This document shows, one piece after another, positions 17,184-26,497 of a stretch of DNA of 64,000 nt. The notes under the pieces were generated by a model, which was not told the origin of the DNA, made no database searches, and saw only the letters and a list, made by a program, of their open reading frames with translations. The stretch's first letter is position 1, and every line of letters starts with the position of its first letter. Source of the DNA: DASSUW01 sp963803335 (GTDB lineage: Bacteria > Actinomycetota > Thermoleophilia > Solirubrobacterales > Solirubrobacteraceae); NCBI GenBank assembly GCA_963803335.1, contig CAWDME010000022.1, positions 1 through 64,000 on the forward strand, written 5' to 3'. The translations under genes were made by a program, and so were the position numbers.

Positions 17184-19076
17184 GGGTGGTCGCCCTTGAG
17201 GAACGTGCGACACCAGTGCTCGAAGCTCATCAGCGACCAGAGGAGCAGCCGGCGGTTCTCCCGGCCCTCGATGTGCTCGGCCACGAGTGGCCGCACCCGG
17301 TCGCGGTTGAGGAACTCGTAGATGGCCGCGTCACTGTGCAGGAGCTCGCGCTCGATGTAGTCGATGCTGTCGCCGCGGAACCAGCTCGCGTCGGGGCCGG
17401 AGAAGCCCTGCTTGATCTGGTTCGTGATCGTCTCGGGGACGTACTGCTCCATCGCCTTGCGCAGCAGCAGCTTGCCGTCGCGCGTGCGCTCGAAGTACCG
17501 CTGCGTCTTGGGTCCCGGCTCGTTCTCGTTGAGCTTGACCACGTTCTCGAGGTCCGCAGCTTGAGCTTCACCGGCACTCGCTGCGCGAAGTCGACGAGAT
17601 CGTTGTCCATGAACGGGACGCGGTTCTCGAGGCTGTGCGCCATCGAGAGCTTGTCCTCGACGAGGAACAGCCCGTGCAGGAACGTCTTCGCCTCGAGGTA
17701 CAGTGACTGGTTGACGTACTCCTCCGGCGACTCCGGGGCGTCGCGATTCGGCAGGGCGTCGCGGAAGATGTCGATCGTCCGGAGGTCCTTGACCTCGTCC
17801 CACACGTCCGGCGCGAAGAAGTCGTGCAGCACGGCGTTCGGGACCAGCCGGTGCCAGAAGCGGTAGTACTTGCCGACGTAGTCGTCGAAGTCGTCGTTGA
17901 CGACCGCGCGGTAGTAACGCCACGGGTAACCAGCGAACAGCTCGTCGCCGCCCGAGCCGGCGAGCACGACCTTGACGAACTTGCTCGCGAGCCGCGCGAC
18001 GTAGTAGTTCGGATAGCTCTGACCGACGCGTGGATCCTCGAGGTGCCAGATCAGCGACGGCATGCAGCGCTCCATGTCGCCGGCCTTGAGCACCGCTTCG
18101 TAGTGCTCGGTCCGGAACAGGTAGGACATCGCCTCGGCCTTCTCGCGCTCGTCGTTGCCGAGCTCGAGGCCGGTGGAGGAGCGCATGTCGAAGCCGACGG
18201 TGAACGTGTTCAGCCACGGCAGCGACTGCGCGGCGACCGCCGTGATCGAGCCGGAGTCCATGCCGCCGCTGAGGTGCGCGCCGACGGGGACGTCGGCGAC
18301 CAGCTGGCGCTCGACGGCCTGGCGGAAGAGCCGGTCCAGCTCCTCGGCGTACTCCTCGCTCGGAGCGCCGTCGGCGTCCGGCTCGTCGAAGTTGAAGTCC
18401 CAGTAGCGCTCGGGCTGCAGCGGGCCGCCGTCACGGCGCAGACAGCACGCGGTGGCCGGCCGGAAGCAGCTTGATCCCCTCGAACAGCGTGCCGTCGGTG
18501 AAGATGTTCTGGAACGTGAAGTACTCGAGCAGGTGCGGGCGGCTGAGCTCGGCGCGGACGGCGTCGATGCGCCAGGATCGCCTTGATCTCCGAGCCGAAG
18601 ATCACGAGCGAGCCGGCCTCGGTGTAGTAGAGCGGCTTGACCCCGAACCGGTCGCGGGCCAGGAAGAGCTCGCGCCGCTCGCGGTCCCAGATCGCCAGGC
18701 GCGAACATGCCGTTGAAGCGCTCGACGCACTGCGGCGCCCCATTCGGCGTACGCGGCGAGCACGACTTCGGTGTCGGTGCCCGGTGCGGAAGTGGTGGCC
18801 GCGCCGCTTCGAGCTCGGTCGCGAGCTCGCGGAAGTTGTAGAGCTCGCCGTTGTAGGTGATCACGAGCGACCGCCGGACTCGCTCGCCATCGGCATGTGC
18901 CCGCGCGGCGACGGGTCGATGATCGCCAGCCGCCGGTTCGCCAGGCCGACCGGGCCGTCGACGAACTGCCCCGCGTCGTCCGGCCCGCGGTGGGCGATGA
19001 CGTCGCCCATGCGGCGCAGGACCTCGAGCGGGACGGGAGCGCCCGAGCGGTCCAGGACGCCGGCGATGCCGCACAC
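17180..19076 (-). CDS. asnB: Asparagine synthase-type amidotransferase, broken by about eight frame changes
   Basis: All parts of a full-length AsnB (about 630 residues) are present but spread over the three minus frames. N-terminus: CGIAGVLDRSGAP from GTG 19076 (Cys2 nucleophile), then IAHRGPDDAGQFVDGPV, ITYNGELYNFRELATELEA, FLARDRFGVKPLYY, GSEIKAILA, FTFQNIFTDGTLFEGIKLLP, AHLSGGMDSGSITAVAAQSL, VLAGSGGDELFAGYPWRYY and, near the end, WFRGDSIDYIERELL. Frame changes fall near 18885, 18805, 18782, 18740, 18707, 18572, 18440 and 17557. Every segment keeps conserved residues, and neighbours are intact, so local read error is more likely than decay. Family role as for the 3903-5759 gene; in glycan clusters it usually amidates a sugar acid. 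Confidence 0.85.
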
Positions 19077-19078
19077 GG

Positions 19079-20257
19079 CTATCCGCCTCCGTGCCGGCGC
19101 AGCGCGTCGGCCACGCGATCGAGGTCGCTGTCCGTCATGCCGGGGAACAGCGGCAGGGCGAGGCTCAGGCGCTCGGCGATGTGTGCGGCCGGGAACTGCC
19201 CGACGCCCAGGTCGTAGCGATTCCGGTACAAGCCGGTCTCGACCGGCGCGTGCGTACCGGGCCGGGTCGCGATCCCCTCGTTCTCGAGCGCGTCCATCAG
19301 CGCGTTGCGCCGTTCGCGCAGCGCGCCGGCGTTCGCGACGGTCGGCTCCTCGGGCGCGAACAGGCACACGTACGCCTGCCAGCCGTGCGACTCGCCGTCG
19401 GGCACCGCCGGCGTGCGCAGCCAGTCGAGGCCGGCGAGCCGCTCGCTGTAGCCGGCGGCGAGGCGCGCCCGCTCACCGAGGATGTAGTCCGCGCGGTCCA
19501 TCTGCACGCACCCGACCGCGGCCTGCAGGTCGGTCATCCGGAAGTTGAAGCCGAGATGGTCGTAGTCGGCCAGCAGGTATGACTTACGCGTGCCGTGGCG
19601 CTCGAAGTCCGACCGCGACGCGCCGTGGTCGCGCAGCGTGCGCGCCAGCGCGGCCGCGCTCGGGTCGGCGGTGGTGATCATCCCGCCCTCGCCGGTGGTG
19701 ATCGACTTGCGCGGATGGAAGGAGAACGCGCCGAATTCCCCAGTCGTGCCCGCGTGGCGCCCGCTCTGCCGCGTGCCGAACGCGCACGCGGCGTCCTCGA
19801 CCATCCATAGCCCATGCCGCTCGGCGATCGCCTGCACCGCCCCGAGGTCGGCCGCGCGCCCGAAGAGATGTACCGGCATGAGGCCGACGGTGCGCTCGCC
19901 GATCAGTGGCTCGATCTGGTTCGGATCGATGTTGAAGCTCTCGAGGCTCACGTCGCAGAACACAGGCGTCGCGCCCATGTACTCGACGACGTTCGCGGTC
20001 GATACCCACGTGAACGACGGCACGATCACCTCGTCGCCGGGCCGCAGCCCGAGGGCCGCCACCGCGATGTGCAGTGCGGTGGTGCACGACGTGGTCGCGA
20101 TCGCGTGTTCGGCCCCAGTGTACTCGGCGAACCGCTGCTCGAACTCGGCCACGTACGGGCCCTGGACGACCCAACCGGTCTCCAGCGGTCGCTGCACCGC
20201 CGCGCGCTCCTCCTCGCCGAAGAACGGCCGGGAGATCGGGAGCGCTGGTGAGCTCAC
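19079..20257 (-). CDS. DegT/DnrJ/EryC1/StrS PLP-dependent aminotransferase
   Basis: A 392-residue protein; GTG 20257 overlaps the TGA of the epimerase upstream and yields SSPALPISRPFFGEEERAAV, the usual N-terminus. Core: GAEHAIATTSCTTALHIAV, GDEVIVPSFTWVSTANVVEY, ERTVGLMPVHLFG, MVEDAACAFG (Asp binding the pyridine nitrogen) and FSFHPRKSITTGEGGMITT, where Lys of HPRKS-T-GEGG is the Schiff-base lysine. Known role: transamination of NDP-keto-sugars, e.g. perosamine or N-acetyl-aminosugar formation. With the epimerase and AsnB genes on either side it would supply an amino-sugar. Confidence 0.93.
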   Translation of the reverse strand: MSSPALPISRPFFGEEERAAVQRPLETGWVVQGPYVAEFEQRFAEYTGAEHAIATTSCTTALHIAVAALGLRPGDEVIVPSFTWVSTANVVEYMGATPVFCDVSLESFNIDPNQIEPLIGERTVGLMPVHLFGRAADLGAVQAIAERHGLWMVEDAACAFGTRQSGRHAGTTGEFGAFSFHPRKSITTGEGGMITTADPSAAALARTLRDHGASRSDFERHGTRKSYLLADYDHLGFNFRMTDLQAAVGCVQMDRADYILGERARLAAGYSERLAGLDWLRTPAVPDGESHGWQAYVCLFAPEEPTVANAGALRERRNALMDALENEGIATRPGTHAPVETGLYRNRYDLGVGQFPAAHIAERLSLALPLFPGMTDSDLDRVADALRRHGGG

Positions 20258-21234
20258 GCCTGCTCGGGCACGGCGCGGCGCTCGTCGCTGCGCCGCCACT
20301 CGACCACCGAGCGCAGACCATCCTCATACGGGATCTCAGCGACGAAGCCGAGATCGCGCTCGGCGTTCTCGGTGCTGCCCACACGGTGGGTGACGAACAT
20401 CTGCTCCTGCGGGCGGTACTCCGGCTCGAGGTCGGAGCCGGTGATCTCCAGCAGCGAATCCACGAGCTCCTTGATGGTCGTCTTGACGCCCGTGCCGACG
20501 TTGTAGTTGCGGTCGGTCGAGGTGTCGGACGTGAGCGCCAGGATGTTGGCGCGCGCGACGTCGGCGACGTGCACGAAGTCGTATGCCTGGCTGCCGTCGC
20601 CGAAGATCACCGGTGCCTGGCCCGCGTCGATCCGGTCGAGGACCTTCATGATCACGCTGACGTAGGTGCCCTTGTAGTCCATCCGCGGGCCGTACACGTT
20701 CATGTAGCGCATGCCGGCGTAGTCGAGCCCGTGCTGCTCGTTGAACGCCCGGAAGAACTGCTCGCCGGCGATCTTGGTGGCGCCGTACATCGTCCGGTTG
20801 TTGAACGGATGGTCCTCGGTCATCGGCGTGAACAGCGCGTCGCCGTACACCGAGGCCGACGAGGAGTAGACGATCTTCTTGATCCCCGCCTCGTGGGCCG
20901 TCTCGACCACGTTGTAGGTGCCGACGATGTTGTGCTCGAGCGCCTTGCGCGGCTCGTGCACGCACTCGTACAGCCACAGCGCCGCGAGGTGGAAGGCGTA
21001 GTCGGCCTCCTTCATCAGGGACGCGAGCAGCTCGCGGTCCATGACGGAGCCGTCGACGACCTCTACGCGCTCGTCCTGGACGGCGTGTTGCAGGTTGTCG
21101 CGCGTGCCGCGGACGAAGTTGTCGAGCACGGTGACCTTCGCCACCGGCGCCTCGAGCAGCTGGTCGACGATGTGCGAGCCGATGAAGCCGGCGCCGCCGA
21201 TGACAAGGATGTGGGAGTTGTCGATGCTGGGCAT
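20254..21234 (-). CDS. NAD-dependent sugar epimerase (UDP-glucose 4-epimerase-like)
   Basis: A 326-residue extended SDR: ILVIGGAGFIGSHIVDQLLE, VLDNFVRGTRDNLQHA, FHLAALWLYECVHEPRKALE, KKIVYSSSASVYGDALF, NRTMYGATKIAGEQFFRAFN (Tyr-x3-Lys), GMRYMNVYGPRMDYKGTYVS and YDFVHVADVARANILAL. The WLYECV substrate loop and RMDYKGTY resemble WbpP/WbiG-like UDP-sugar 4-epimerases. First gene of the coupled pair with the aminotransferase; 24 bp separate it from the DUF2304 gene's stop upstream. Confidence 0.9.
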   Translation of the reverse strand: MPSIDNSHILVIGGAGFIGSHIVDQLLEAPVAKVTVLDNFVRGTRDNLQHAVQDERVEVVDGSVMDRELLASLMKEADYAFHLAALWLYECVHEPRKALEHNIVGTYNVVETAHEAGIKKIVYSSSASVYGDALFTPMTEDHPFNNRTMYGATKIAGEQFFRAFNEQHGLDYAGMRYMNVYGPRMDYKGTYVSVIMKVLDRIDAGQAPVIFGDGSQAYDFVHVADVARANILALTSDTSTDRNYNVGTGVKTTIKELVDSLLEITGSDLEPEYRPQEQMFVTHRVGSTENAERDLGFVAEIPYEDGLRSVVEWRRSDERRAVPEQA

Positions 21235-21258
21235 GCGGCGGGCGAGCCTAGCAACCGG

Positions 21259-21654
21259 TCAGCGACGCCACTCGAGGGCAGGTTCCTCTTCCTCGCTGGC
21301 CACGACGGTCCCCTCGAGCTCACGCAGCCGCTGCTCGAGGATGGCCTGACGCTGGGCGAGCACCTTCGATTGGTCGGTGAGCCGCGACATCGCGGCCGAG
21401 AAGTGGAGCAACAGGAGGAGGACGAACCCGAGGGCCACGAAGAACAGCGCGTTCGGGGCCGACAAGATGCCGAGCTGGCGGGCGAGGAGTGTGAGCGCGT
21501 CCTGCCAGACGGCCAGGGCCAGGATCACGATCGAGCTCGCCAGCCAGAGCAGCGCGTAGCGCTCCATCAGAGCGCGGCGGCGGACGAGCTCGAGCACCAG
21601 GACGAGCAGCGCGACGGCGCCGAGGATCGCGACGACCTGCAGCCGCAGATCCAT
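21259..21654 (-). CDS. DUF2304 membrane protein
   Basis: A 131-residue protein with two to three membrane helices (about residues 5-22, 32-52 and 65-86) and a charged C-terminal coiled coil (about 88-116). LMERYALLWLASSIVILAL and NALFFVALGFVLLLLLHF are the signature of DUF2304 proteins, which are nearly always encoded next to a dolichyl-phosphate-mannose-synthase-like GT2, as here. Suggested role, by neighbourhood only: partner of the GT2 in making or flipping polyprenyl-phosphate sugars. ATG overlaps the TGA of the GT2 gene. Confidence 0.85.
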   Translation of the reverse strand: MDLRLQVVAILGAVALLVLVLELVRRRALMERYALLWLASSIVILALAVWQDALTLLARQLGILSAPNALFFVALGFVLLLLLHFSAAMSRLTDQSKVLAQRQAILEQRLRELEGTVVASEEEEPALEWRR

Positions 21655-22472
21655 CAGATGCCGTGCTCCGCGGCCACGGCCGCGGCCTCTCCAGGCTCCG
21701 GCACCGCTCGGCGGCGCCCCAGGCCGACGAACAGCGCAAGCAGCACTTTGACCATGTAGTAGAAGGACTTGCCGGACCCGGTGATCGACGAGACGCCGCC
21801 GCCGCGCTGCAGCATCCGGACCGGGACCTCGCGCATCGTCAGCCGGTGATGGTGGAGCATCAGGACGGCCTCGACCTCGGGGTAGTCGTGCGGGTAGTCC
21901 CGAGCGAATAGCGCGATGGCGCGGCGGTTGTAGAGCCGGAACCCAGACGTGGGATCCGTCACCGGCTGGCGCAGGAGACGCGACAGCAGGAACGCGAAGA
22001 CGTGGATGCCGGTGCGGCGGCTGATCGGCGCGATGTACCCCGTAGCGGTGGCGAAGCGGGTGCCGCAGATCATGTCGGCCCCGCCGTCGAGCGCGTTGAA
22101 CAGCTTGGGGATCTCGCCGGGGTCGTGCTGGCCGTCGCCGTCCACCTGGACCATGTACTCGTAGCCGTGCTCGTCGGCGTACTTGAAGCCGGCCTGGACT
22201 GCGCCGCCGATCCCGAGGTTGAACGGCATTCGCAGTACGCGTGCGCCTGCCCCTTCCGCCAGTGCTCCCGTGTCATCGGTCGAGCCGTCGTCGACCACCA
22301 CAACGTCGATGTGCGGCGTCTTGCGCTGCAGCGCGCCCACGACGCCAGCGATTGTCGGCGCCTCGTTGTACGCGGGCACAACGGCGAGGCAGGATCTGGG
22401 TTCGACCTGAAGCGTTTCCATGGGGGTCGTCTGCGGCCTGAAACGTCGTCGGCCGCTCAGCGTTGCGGTCAT
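21654..22472 (-). CDS. GT2 dolichyl-phosphate-mannose/glucose synthase-like glycosyltransferase
   Basis: A 272-residue protein from ATG 22472; ATG 22421 (giving 255 residues, starting METLQVEP) is equally credible since neither has a strong ribosome-binding site. GT-A motifs: CLAVVPAYNEAPTIAGVVGA, VVVVDDGSTDDTGALAE, NLGIGGAVQAGFKYADEHGY, MVQVDGDGQHDPGEIPKL (the DxD-type metal site), ICGTRFATATGYIAPISRR and TDPTSGFRLYNRRAIALF. Known role: forms a polyprenyl-phosphate monosaccharide used by integral membrane glycosyltransferases. Likely works with the adjacent DUF2304 protein. Confidence 0.9.
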   Translation of the reverse strand: MTATLSGRRRFRPQTTPMETLQVEPRSCLAVVPAYNEAPTIAGVVGALQRKTPHIDVVVVDDGSTDDTGALAEGAGARVLRMPFNLGIGGAVQAGFKYADEHGYEYMVQVDGDGQHDPGEIPKLFNALDGGADMICGTRFATATGYIAPISRRTGIHVFAFLLSRLLRQPVTDPTSGFRLYNRRAIALFARDYPHDYPEVEAVLMLHHHRLTMREVPVRMLQRGGGVSSITGSGKSFYYMVKVLLALFVGLGRRRAVPEPGEAAAVAAEHGI

Positions 22473-22565
22473 CCGCTCTCAGATTCTCCGCTCGTCGGCG
22501 CTCCTGGTAGGGCGAGGCCGGGCCGCATCGGCGCCGGGACGCCCGAGGCTAGCATGCGCCCCCGC

Positions 22566-23606
22566 ATGAACACCGAGGCTGCAGCCAGGCTCTCAGTCGT
22601 CGTCGTGACGCACAACAGCGCGCCCGCGGTGGCGGCGGCGCTGCCCGCTTTGTGCGGGCAGCTCACGCCCGCCGACGAGCTCGTGATCGTCGACAACGCG
22701 TCGACCGACGACACGATCGCGGTCGTACGCGGGATCGCATCCTCAGCCCGGATCCTGGCGCAGAACACCAACGAGGGGTTCGCCTCCGGCGCCAACACCG
22801 GCGCCCGCGCCGCCTCCGGCGACCTGCTCGTCTTCCTCAACCCCGACGCCACGCCGGCACCGGGCTTCGTCGCCGCGATCCGCGCGCCGCGGGGGGACTG
22901 GACCGCGTGGATGGGCCTCGTAACCACGGGCGGCGGCGCGCGTGTGAACACGAACGGCGGGGTGGTCCACTTCACCGGGATCGCCTGGGCCGGTGAGGCG
23001 GGCGCACTGGCGCCGGGCACGCTTGTGGGTCCGCGCGAGGCGGCGTTCCTATCCGGCGCCTGCCTGGCCGTTCCCCGTCACGACTGGGAGCGCATGGGCG
23101 GGTTCGCCGAGGACTTTTTCATGTACCAGGAGGACGTGGACCTCTCGCTGCGCCTGCGGCTCACGGGGGCGCGGCTCGGGGTTGAGCCGGCCGCCGTCGT
23201 CGACCATGACTATGCGTTCGGCAAGGGCGCCCGCAAGTGGCGGTTGCTCGAGCGCAACCGCTGGGCGACGATCGTGCGCTGCTACCCCCGCGCGCTGCTG
23301 CTGGCGCTCGCCCCCGCGCTGCTGTCTACCGAGGTCGCGCTCCTGGTCGTCGCCGCGGCGGGCGGCTGGCTCCCGGAGAAGCTCGCCGCCGCGGCCGAGA
23401 CCGTGTGGGCGCTGCCCCGGCTGCTGCGCGAGCGGCAGGCAGTCCAGGCGATGCGGACGATCTCCGCCGCGGATTTCGCCCACCATCTGACGCCCGACCT
23501 CGACTCGCCCTATCTCGGTCGGCTGGCGACGCTCGCGCCGCTGCGCTGGTCGCTGCGCGCGTACTGGGGCGTCGTCTGCCACGCACTCGCCTGGGGGCGC
23601 GGTTGA
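22566..23606 (+). CDS. GT2 rhamnosyltransferase-type glycosyltransferase
   Basis: A 346-residue protein, ATG 22566 (an in-frame ATG at 22554 is an alternative). Motifs: LSVVVVTHNSAPAVAAALPA, LVIVDNASTDDTIAVV, TNEGFASGANTGARAASGD, LVFLNPDATPAPGFVAAI, FLSGACLAVPRHDWERMGGF and FFMYQEDVDLSLRLRL (ED of the catalytic base). Two C-terminal hydrophobic stretches (about 236-265) suggest membrane association. The end overlaps the next gene (TTGA). It diverges from the minus-strand GT2 gene with 93 bp between. Confidence 0.9.
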   Translation: MNTEAAARLSVVVVTHNSAPAVAAALPALCGQLTPADELVIVDNASTDDTIAVVRGIASSARILAQNTNEGFASGANTGARAASGDLLVFLNPDATPAPGFVAAIRAPRGDWTAWMGLVTTGGGARVNTNGGVVHFTGIAWAGEAGALAPGTLVGPREAAFLSGACLAVPRHDWERMGGFAEDFFMYQEDVDLSLRLRLTGARLGVEPAAVVDHDYAFGKGARKWRLLERNRWATIVRCYPRALLLALAPALLSTEVALLVVAAAGGWLPEKLAAAAETVWALPRLLRERQAVQAMRTISAADFAHHLTPDLDSPYLGRLATLAPLRWSLRAYWGVVCHALAWGRG

Positions 23607-24394
23607 TCCCGCTGAAGTTCGAGCTCTATCAGCCGCCGCCGCGCGCGATCTACGACGCCGTGGAGGGCGACTACGTCGGCGGCGTGTCGACCTATGCAGC
23701 CTACAACTACCTCGGCGACGGGCTCGTGACCCGCATCAAGGCGGCGCACTTCGAGGCCGCGCTGCAGGAGACGCGGCACCTGTTCGGTTCCACGCCAGTG
23801 ATCGACTTCGGCTCCGCCGACGGCGTGATGGAGCCGTCGCTCTCGCAGTACTTTGGCGAGGTCCTGGCCATCGACCAGGACGCGTGGTTCGTCGAGATCA
23901 CGCAGCGGGTGATCGACGGCTGCTCGCTCGCCAACGCGTCCGTCATCTGCAACGCCGGGGTTGGCATGGACGAGTTGGCCGAGCAGCTGCAGCCGCGCGG
24001 CTACCGCGTGGCGTTCCTGCTCGAGACGCTCGAGCACATCGCCGACCCCGCGGACCTCTACGGCTCGCGCGCCGCATTCGCCGAGCAGCTGCTCGGCCTG
24101 CTGGCCGACGACGGCGTCGTGATCGTCACGGTGCCCACGATGGTCGGGCCGGCGTTCCTGGTCCAGCGCGCCGCGCTGGCGGCGTTCGGCATGCTGCGCG
24201 AGGGCCTGTCGTTCCGGGAGCAGCTCGAGGCCGGGCTGCTCCGCAGGACCGACGCGCTGGAGCCGCGCTGGCAGCCGACCGCTCACCTCGGCTTCAACCA
24301 CGTCAAGCTCCAGCGGGCGCTGCGCGAGCGCGTGCGCATCGTCAAGCACCGCAGCCTGTTCTTCTCGCAGCTGTACGTCTTGACCCGCCGCTAG
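23603..24394 (+). CDS. SAM-dependent methyltransferase
   Basis: A 263-residue protein, TTG 23603 overlapping the stop of the GT2 gene (TTGA); no better start is visible in this frame. Motifs: VIDFGSADGVMEPSLSQYF (motif I variant DFGSADG), VLAIDQDAWFVEITQRVIDG, VAFLLETLEHIADPADLY and LLADDGVVIVTVPTMVGPAF. C-terminal HLGFNHVKLQRALRERVRI. A class I methyltransferase with unknown substrate, presumably glycan-related. Its last four bases overlap the convergent gene's stop (shared CTAG). Confidence 0.78.
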   Translation: MIPLKFELYQPPPRAIYDAVEGDYVGGVSTYAAYNYLGDGLVTRIKAAHFEAALQETRHLFGSTPVIDFGSADGVMEPSLSQYFGEVLAIDQDAWFVEITQRVIDGCSLANASVICNAGVGMDELAEQLQPRGYRVAFLLETLEHIADPADLYGSRAAFAEQLLGLLADDGVVIVTVPTMVGPAFLVQRAALAAFGMLREGLSFREQLEAGLLRRTDALEPRWQPTAHLGFNHVKLQRALRERVRIVKHRSLFFSQLYVLTRR

Positions 24395-25044
24395 TCCACG
24401 CGGCGCAGGCCGCGCGCGAGCAGCAGCGGCGCGCCGACGAACACGAGCAGAGCGAGAATCAGGTACGTCAACGGCCCCGCGACGCCCGCCCGGAACACGG
24501 AGGCGCGGTCGGCGAAGTCGGGCATCCGGGCGATCAGCGTGCGGTTCGGCCCGTGCAGCCGCAGCGTGAGGTCGTTCGGGATCGGGCGGCCTTCGAGCGT
24601 CCCCTGCGTCGACGGCGACGCGACGCCCGCCTGGCCCATCGGGATGACCGGTTGCGATCCGTTGTTCGTGAGGCACACGCGCAGCGGCGCCGGGGTGTCG
24701 ATCCGGCCGACGTCGACGACGCGCTCGGTCTGCAACGGGTCGGCGTCCTGGTAGCCGCGCAGCATGCCGGAGCCCAGGCGTTCGCCGCTGTCGTCATCGA
24801 GCACGGTGACGCCGATGTCAGGTCCGGGGTTGCCGAACCCAGTGACGCGGAAGCCGACCGCATCAAAGCTGGTCCCGCTCGGCGGCCGGATCGGGGCCTG
24901 ACAGACGCGGTCTCCGGGCTCGAGCGTCGCCACTCCCAGCGCAGGGTTGACGCCTAGCGTGTACTCGACGCTCGAGCGCTGCGTGAGGCCGACTGCCGCC
25001 AGCGCAGCCATGCCGATCGCGAAGACGACGAAGAAGCTACGCAT
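24391..25044 (-). CDS. Membrane-anchored extracellular protein, function unknown
   Basis: A 217-residue protein from ATG 25044 with an N-terminal hydrophobic segment (about residues 3-19) and a C-terminal membrane helix (about 188-208) followed by RGLRRVD. The middle part is beta-rich: VEYTLGVNPALGVATLEPGD, FRVTGFGNPGPDIGVTVLDD, and LRVCLTNNGSQPVIPMGQAG, with two cysteines. This is the layout of a bitopic protein with an extracellular Ig-like or jelly-roll domain. I do not recognise a family. The gene overlaps the DUF2142 gene upstream by eight bases and so is likely its partner. Confidence 0.75.
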   Translation of the reverse strand: MRSFFVVFAIGMAALAAVGLTQRSSVEYTLGVNPALGVATLEPGDRVCQAPIRPPSGTSFDAVGFRVTGFGNPGPDIGVTVLDDDSGERLGSGMLRGYQDADPLQTERVVDVGRIDTPAPLRVCLTNNGSQPVIPMGQAGVASPSTQGTLEGRPIPNDLTLRLHGPNRTLIARMPDFADRASVFRAGVAGPLTYLILALLVFVGAPLLLARGLRRVD

Positions 25045-26497
25045 AGAACCGATCGATGACGAGGCCGAGCGAGAACAGGTTGAAGACGAGCAGCGCGCCC
25101 ACCGCTGCGCCCGCTGCCCCCGCGTGCCGCCGTTGCCGCAGCAGCGACACTGCGCCGCCGAGCGCGAGCCCGAAGATGCCGATCGCCGGGAACATGTAGC
25201 GGCCCTGCATGAAGCCCGGCGTGCCGGACTCGAGCTGGTGGTAGTCAGTCCAGTGCAGGCCACCCAGCAGCGCGAGGAACGCGAGCGCGAGGAAAACGAG
25301 CACGCGCCACTCAATCAGCCGGCGGGCGCGCATGAGTGCGGCGAGGCCCGCGGCGAACACGCTCACGGTGAGCACCCCAAGTACGCGATAGACCCAAGAC
25401 GGGAACTTGACCTCGAGCCAGCCGAACGCGGCCCAGGTCTGAGTGATCCAGACCTGGAGCAGCGGATAGCCGGCCTGCCGAAACGCGTAGCGTTGTTGGA
25501 ACGGCAGGCGCGGGAGGTAGTACTGCCAGAGATACGACAGCAGCTCGCGCCAATTCGTCCCTGCCGGCGTCCCCGCCGCGGAGGAGGAGGAATCGGTGAT
25601 CTGGGCCGCCACGGCGCGATCGCCGGCGCGCGCGCCGACCACCCAGGCGCCCAGCGTCACCGCCAGCGGGACGACGACCGCGGCGGCGAGCCGCAGCAGG
25701 CCCGCGATCCGCCATGGGCGCCTCGAAAGCAGGCCGATGAGGGCGACGAACAGTGCCGCTGGGAGCAGCGCGTAGCTGGTCGTCTTGACCGTGCACGCGA
25801 GGCCGACCAGCGCGAAGAACGCGGCGCCCTCGCGCAGCGGCACGCCGTGCCGGACGCAGCGGACGCCCAGCCACAGCGCGAGGGTCCAGACGGCGTACAG
25901 CATCCCGTCGGGGCTCACGGAGCTCGCGATGAAGATGAACATCGGCAGAAGCGCTGGCACCGCCGCAGCGGCTGTCTGCAGCGCGCGCCGCCGGCCGAGG
26001 ATCTCGCCGGCCAGCAGCCACGTCGCGAGCGCCGTGACCGGGATCCAGAGCGCCGACATCAGTCGCGCTCCGAGCAGCTGGTCGAACAGCGTCCCCGACG
26101 ACGCGGCTTCGTACCCGATCGCCTCCCACGCATATGCGGTTGGCGGGTAGCTGGACGCCGGGTTCGGGCCGCCGCCGTCGTCACGAGACGCGCGGCCCTG
26201 CGTCGCCAGCCAGCGCTGCTCGACCTTGTCGCTCCACTCGGGGTTGACCAGGCGCTGGGCCGCGACCTGGGCGGAGTTGACGCCGTCGATCCCCTGCAGC
26301 ATCTGCGTCGAGAACGCCTTGCGCTCGGTGCCGCCGGGCAGGGCGAAGCGCTCACCGAGCGACTGGACGTAGGCGAAGTGCGATTGCTCGTCGGGCGCCT
26401 GGAACGCGGGCACGACGCAGGCCCAGGTGATCGCCAGCAGCAGGCTTACGGCCAGCAGCGCGCCCAAGGGTGGCGGCGGGCGCAGGCGGCGGGTCAC
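25037..26497 (-). CDS. DUF2142-type polytopic membrane protein (GT-C-like)
   Basis: A 486-residue protein, GTG 26497 overlapping the TGA of the GT4 gene. About 10-12 membrane helices. The first loop contains VVPAFQAPDEQSHFAYVQSL, the APDE-x-H motif of DUF2142 and of GT-C glycosyltransferases where acidic residues in the first external loop are catalytic. Other parts: FIASSVSPDGMLYAVWTLAL, LGGLHWTDYHQLESGTPGF, MQGRYMFPAIGIFGLAL. Inferred role: transfer of a sugar from a polyprenyl-phosphate donor on the outer membrane face; this suits the DPM-like synthase at 21.7 kb. Confidence 0.85.
   Translation of the reverse strand: MTRRLRPPPPLGALLAVSLLLAITWACVVPAFQAPDEQSHFAYVQSLGERFALPGGTERKAFSTQMLQGIDGVNSAQVAAQRLVNPEWSDKVEQRWLATQGRASRDDGGGPNPASSYPPTAYAWEAIGYEAASSGTLFDQLLGARLMSALWIPVTALATWLLAGEILGRRRALQTAAAAVPALLPMFIFIASSVSPDGMLYAVWTLALWLGVRCVRHGVPLREGAAFFALVGLACTVKTTSYALLPAALFVALIGLLSRRPWRIAGLLRLAAAVVVPLAVTLGAWVVGARAGDRAVAAQITDSSSSAAGTPAGTNWRELLSYLWQYYLPRLPFQQRYAFRQAGYPLLQVWITQTWAAFGWLEVKFPSWVYRVLGVLTVSVFAAGLAALMRARRLIEWRVLVFLALAFLALLGGLHWTDYHQLESGTPGFMQGRYMFPAIGIFGLALGGAVSLLRQRRHAGAAGAAVGALLVFNLFSLGLVIDRFYA

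Noticed and set aside
17180..19076. Second AsnB as a genuinely decayed pseudogene
   Set aside because: All catalytic residues kept, no missense or large loss; pattern fits sequencing error. Kept as a gene with broken frames.
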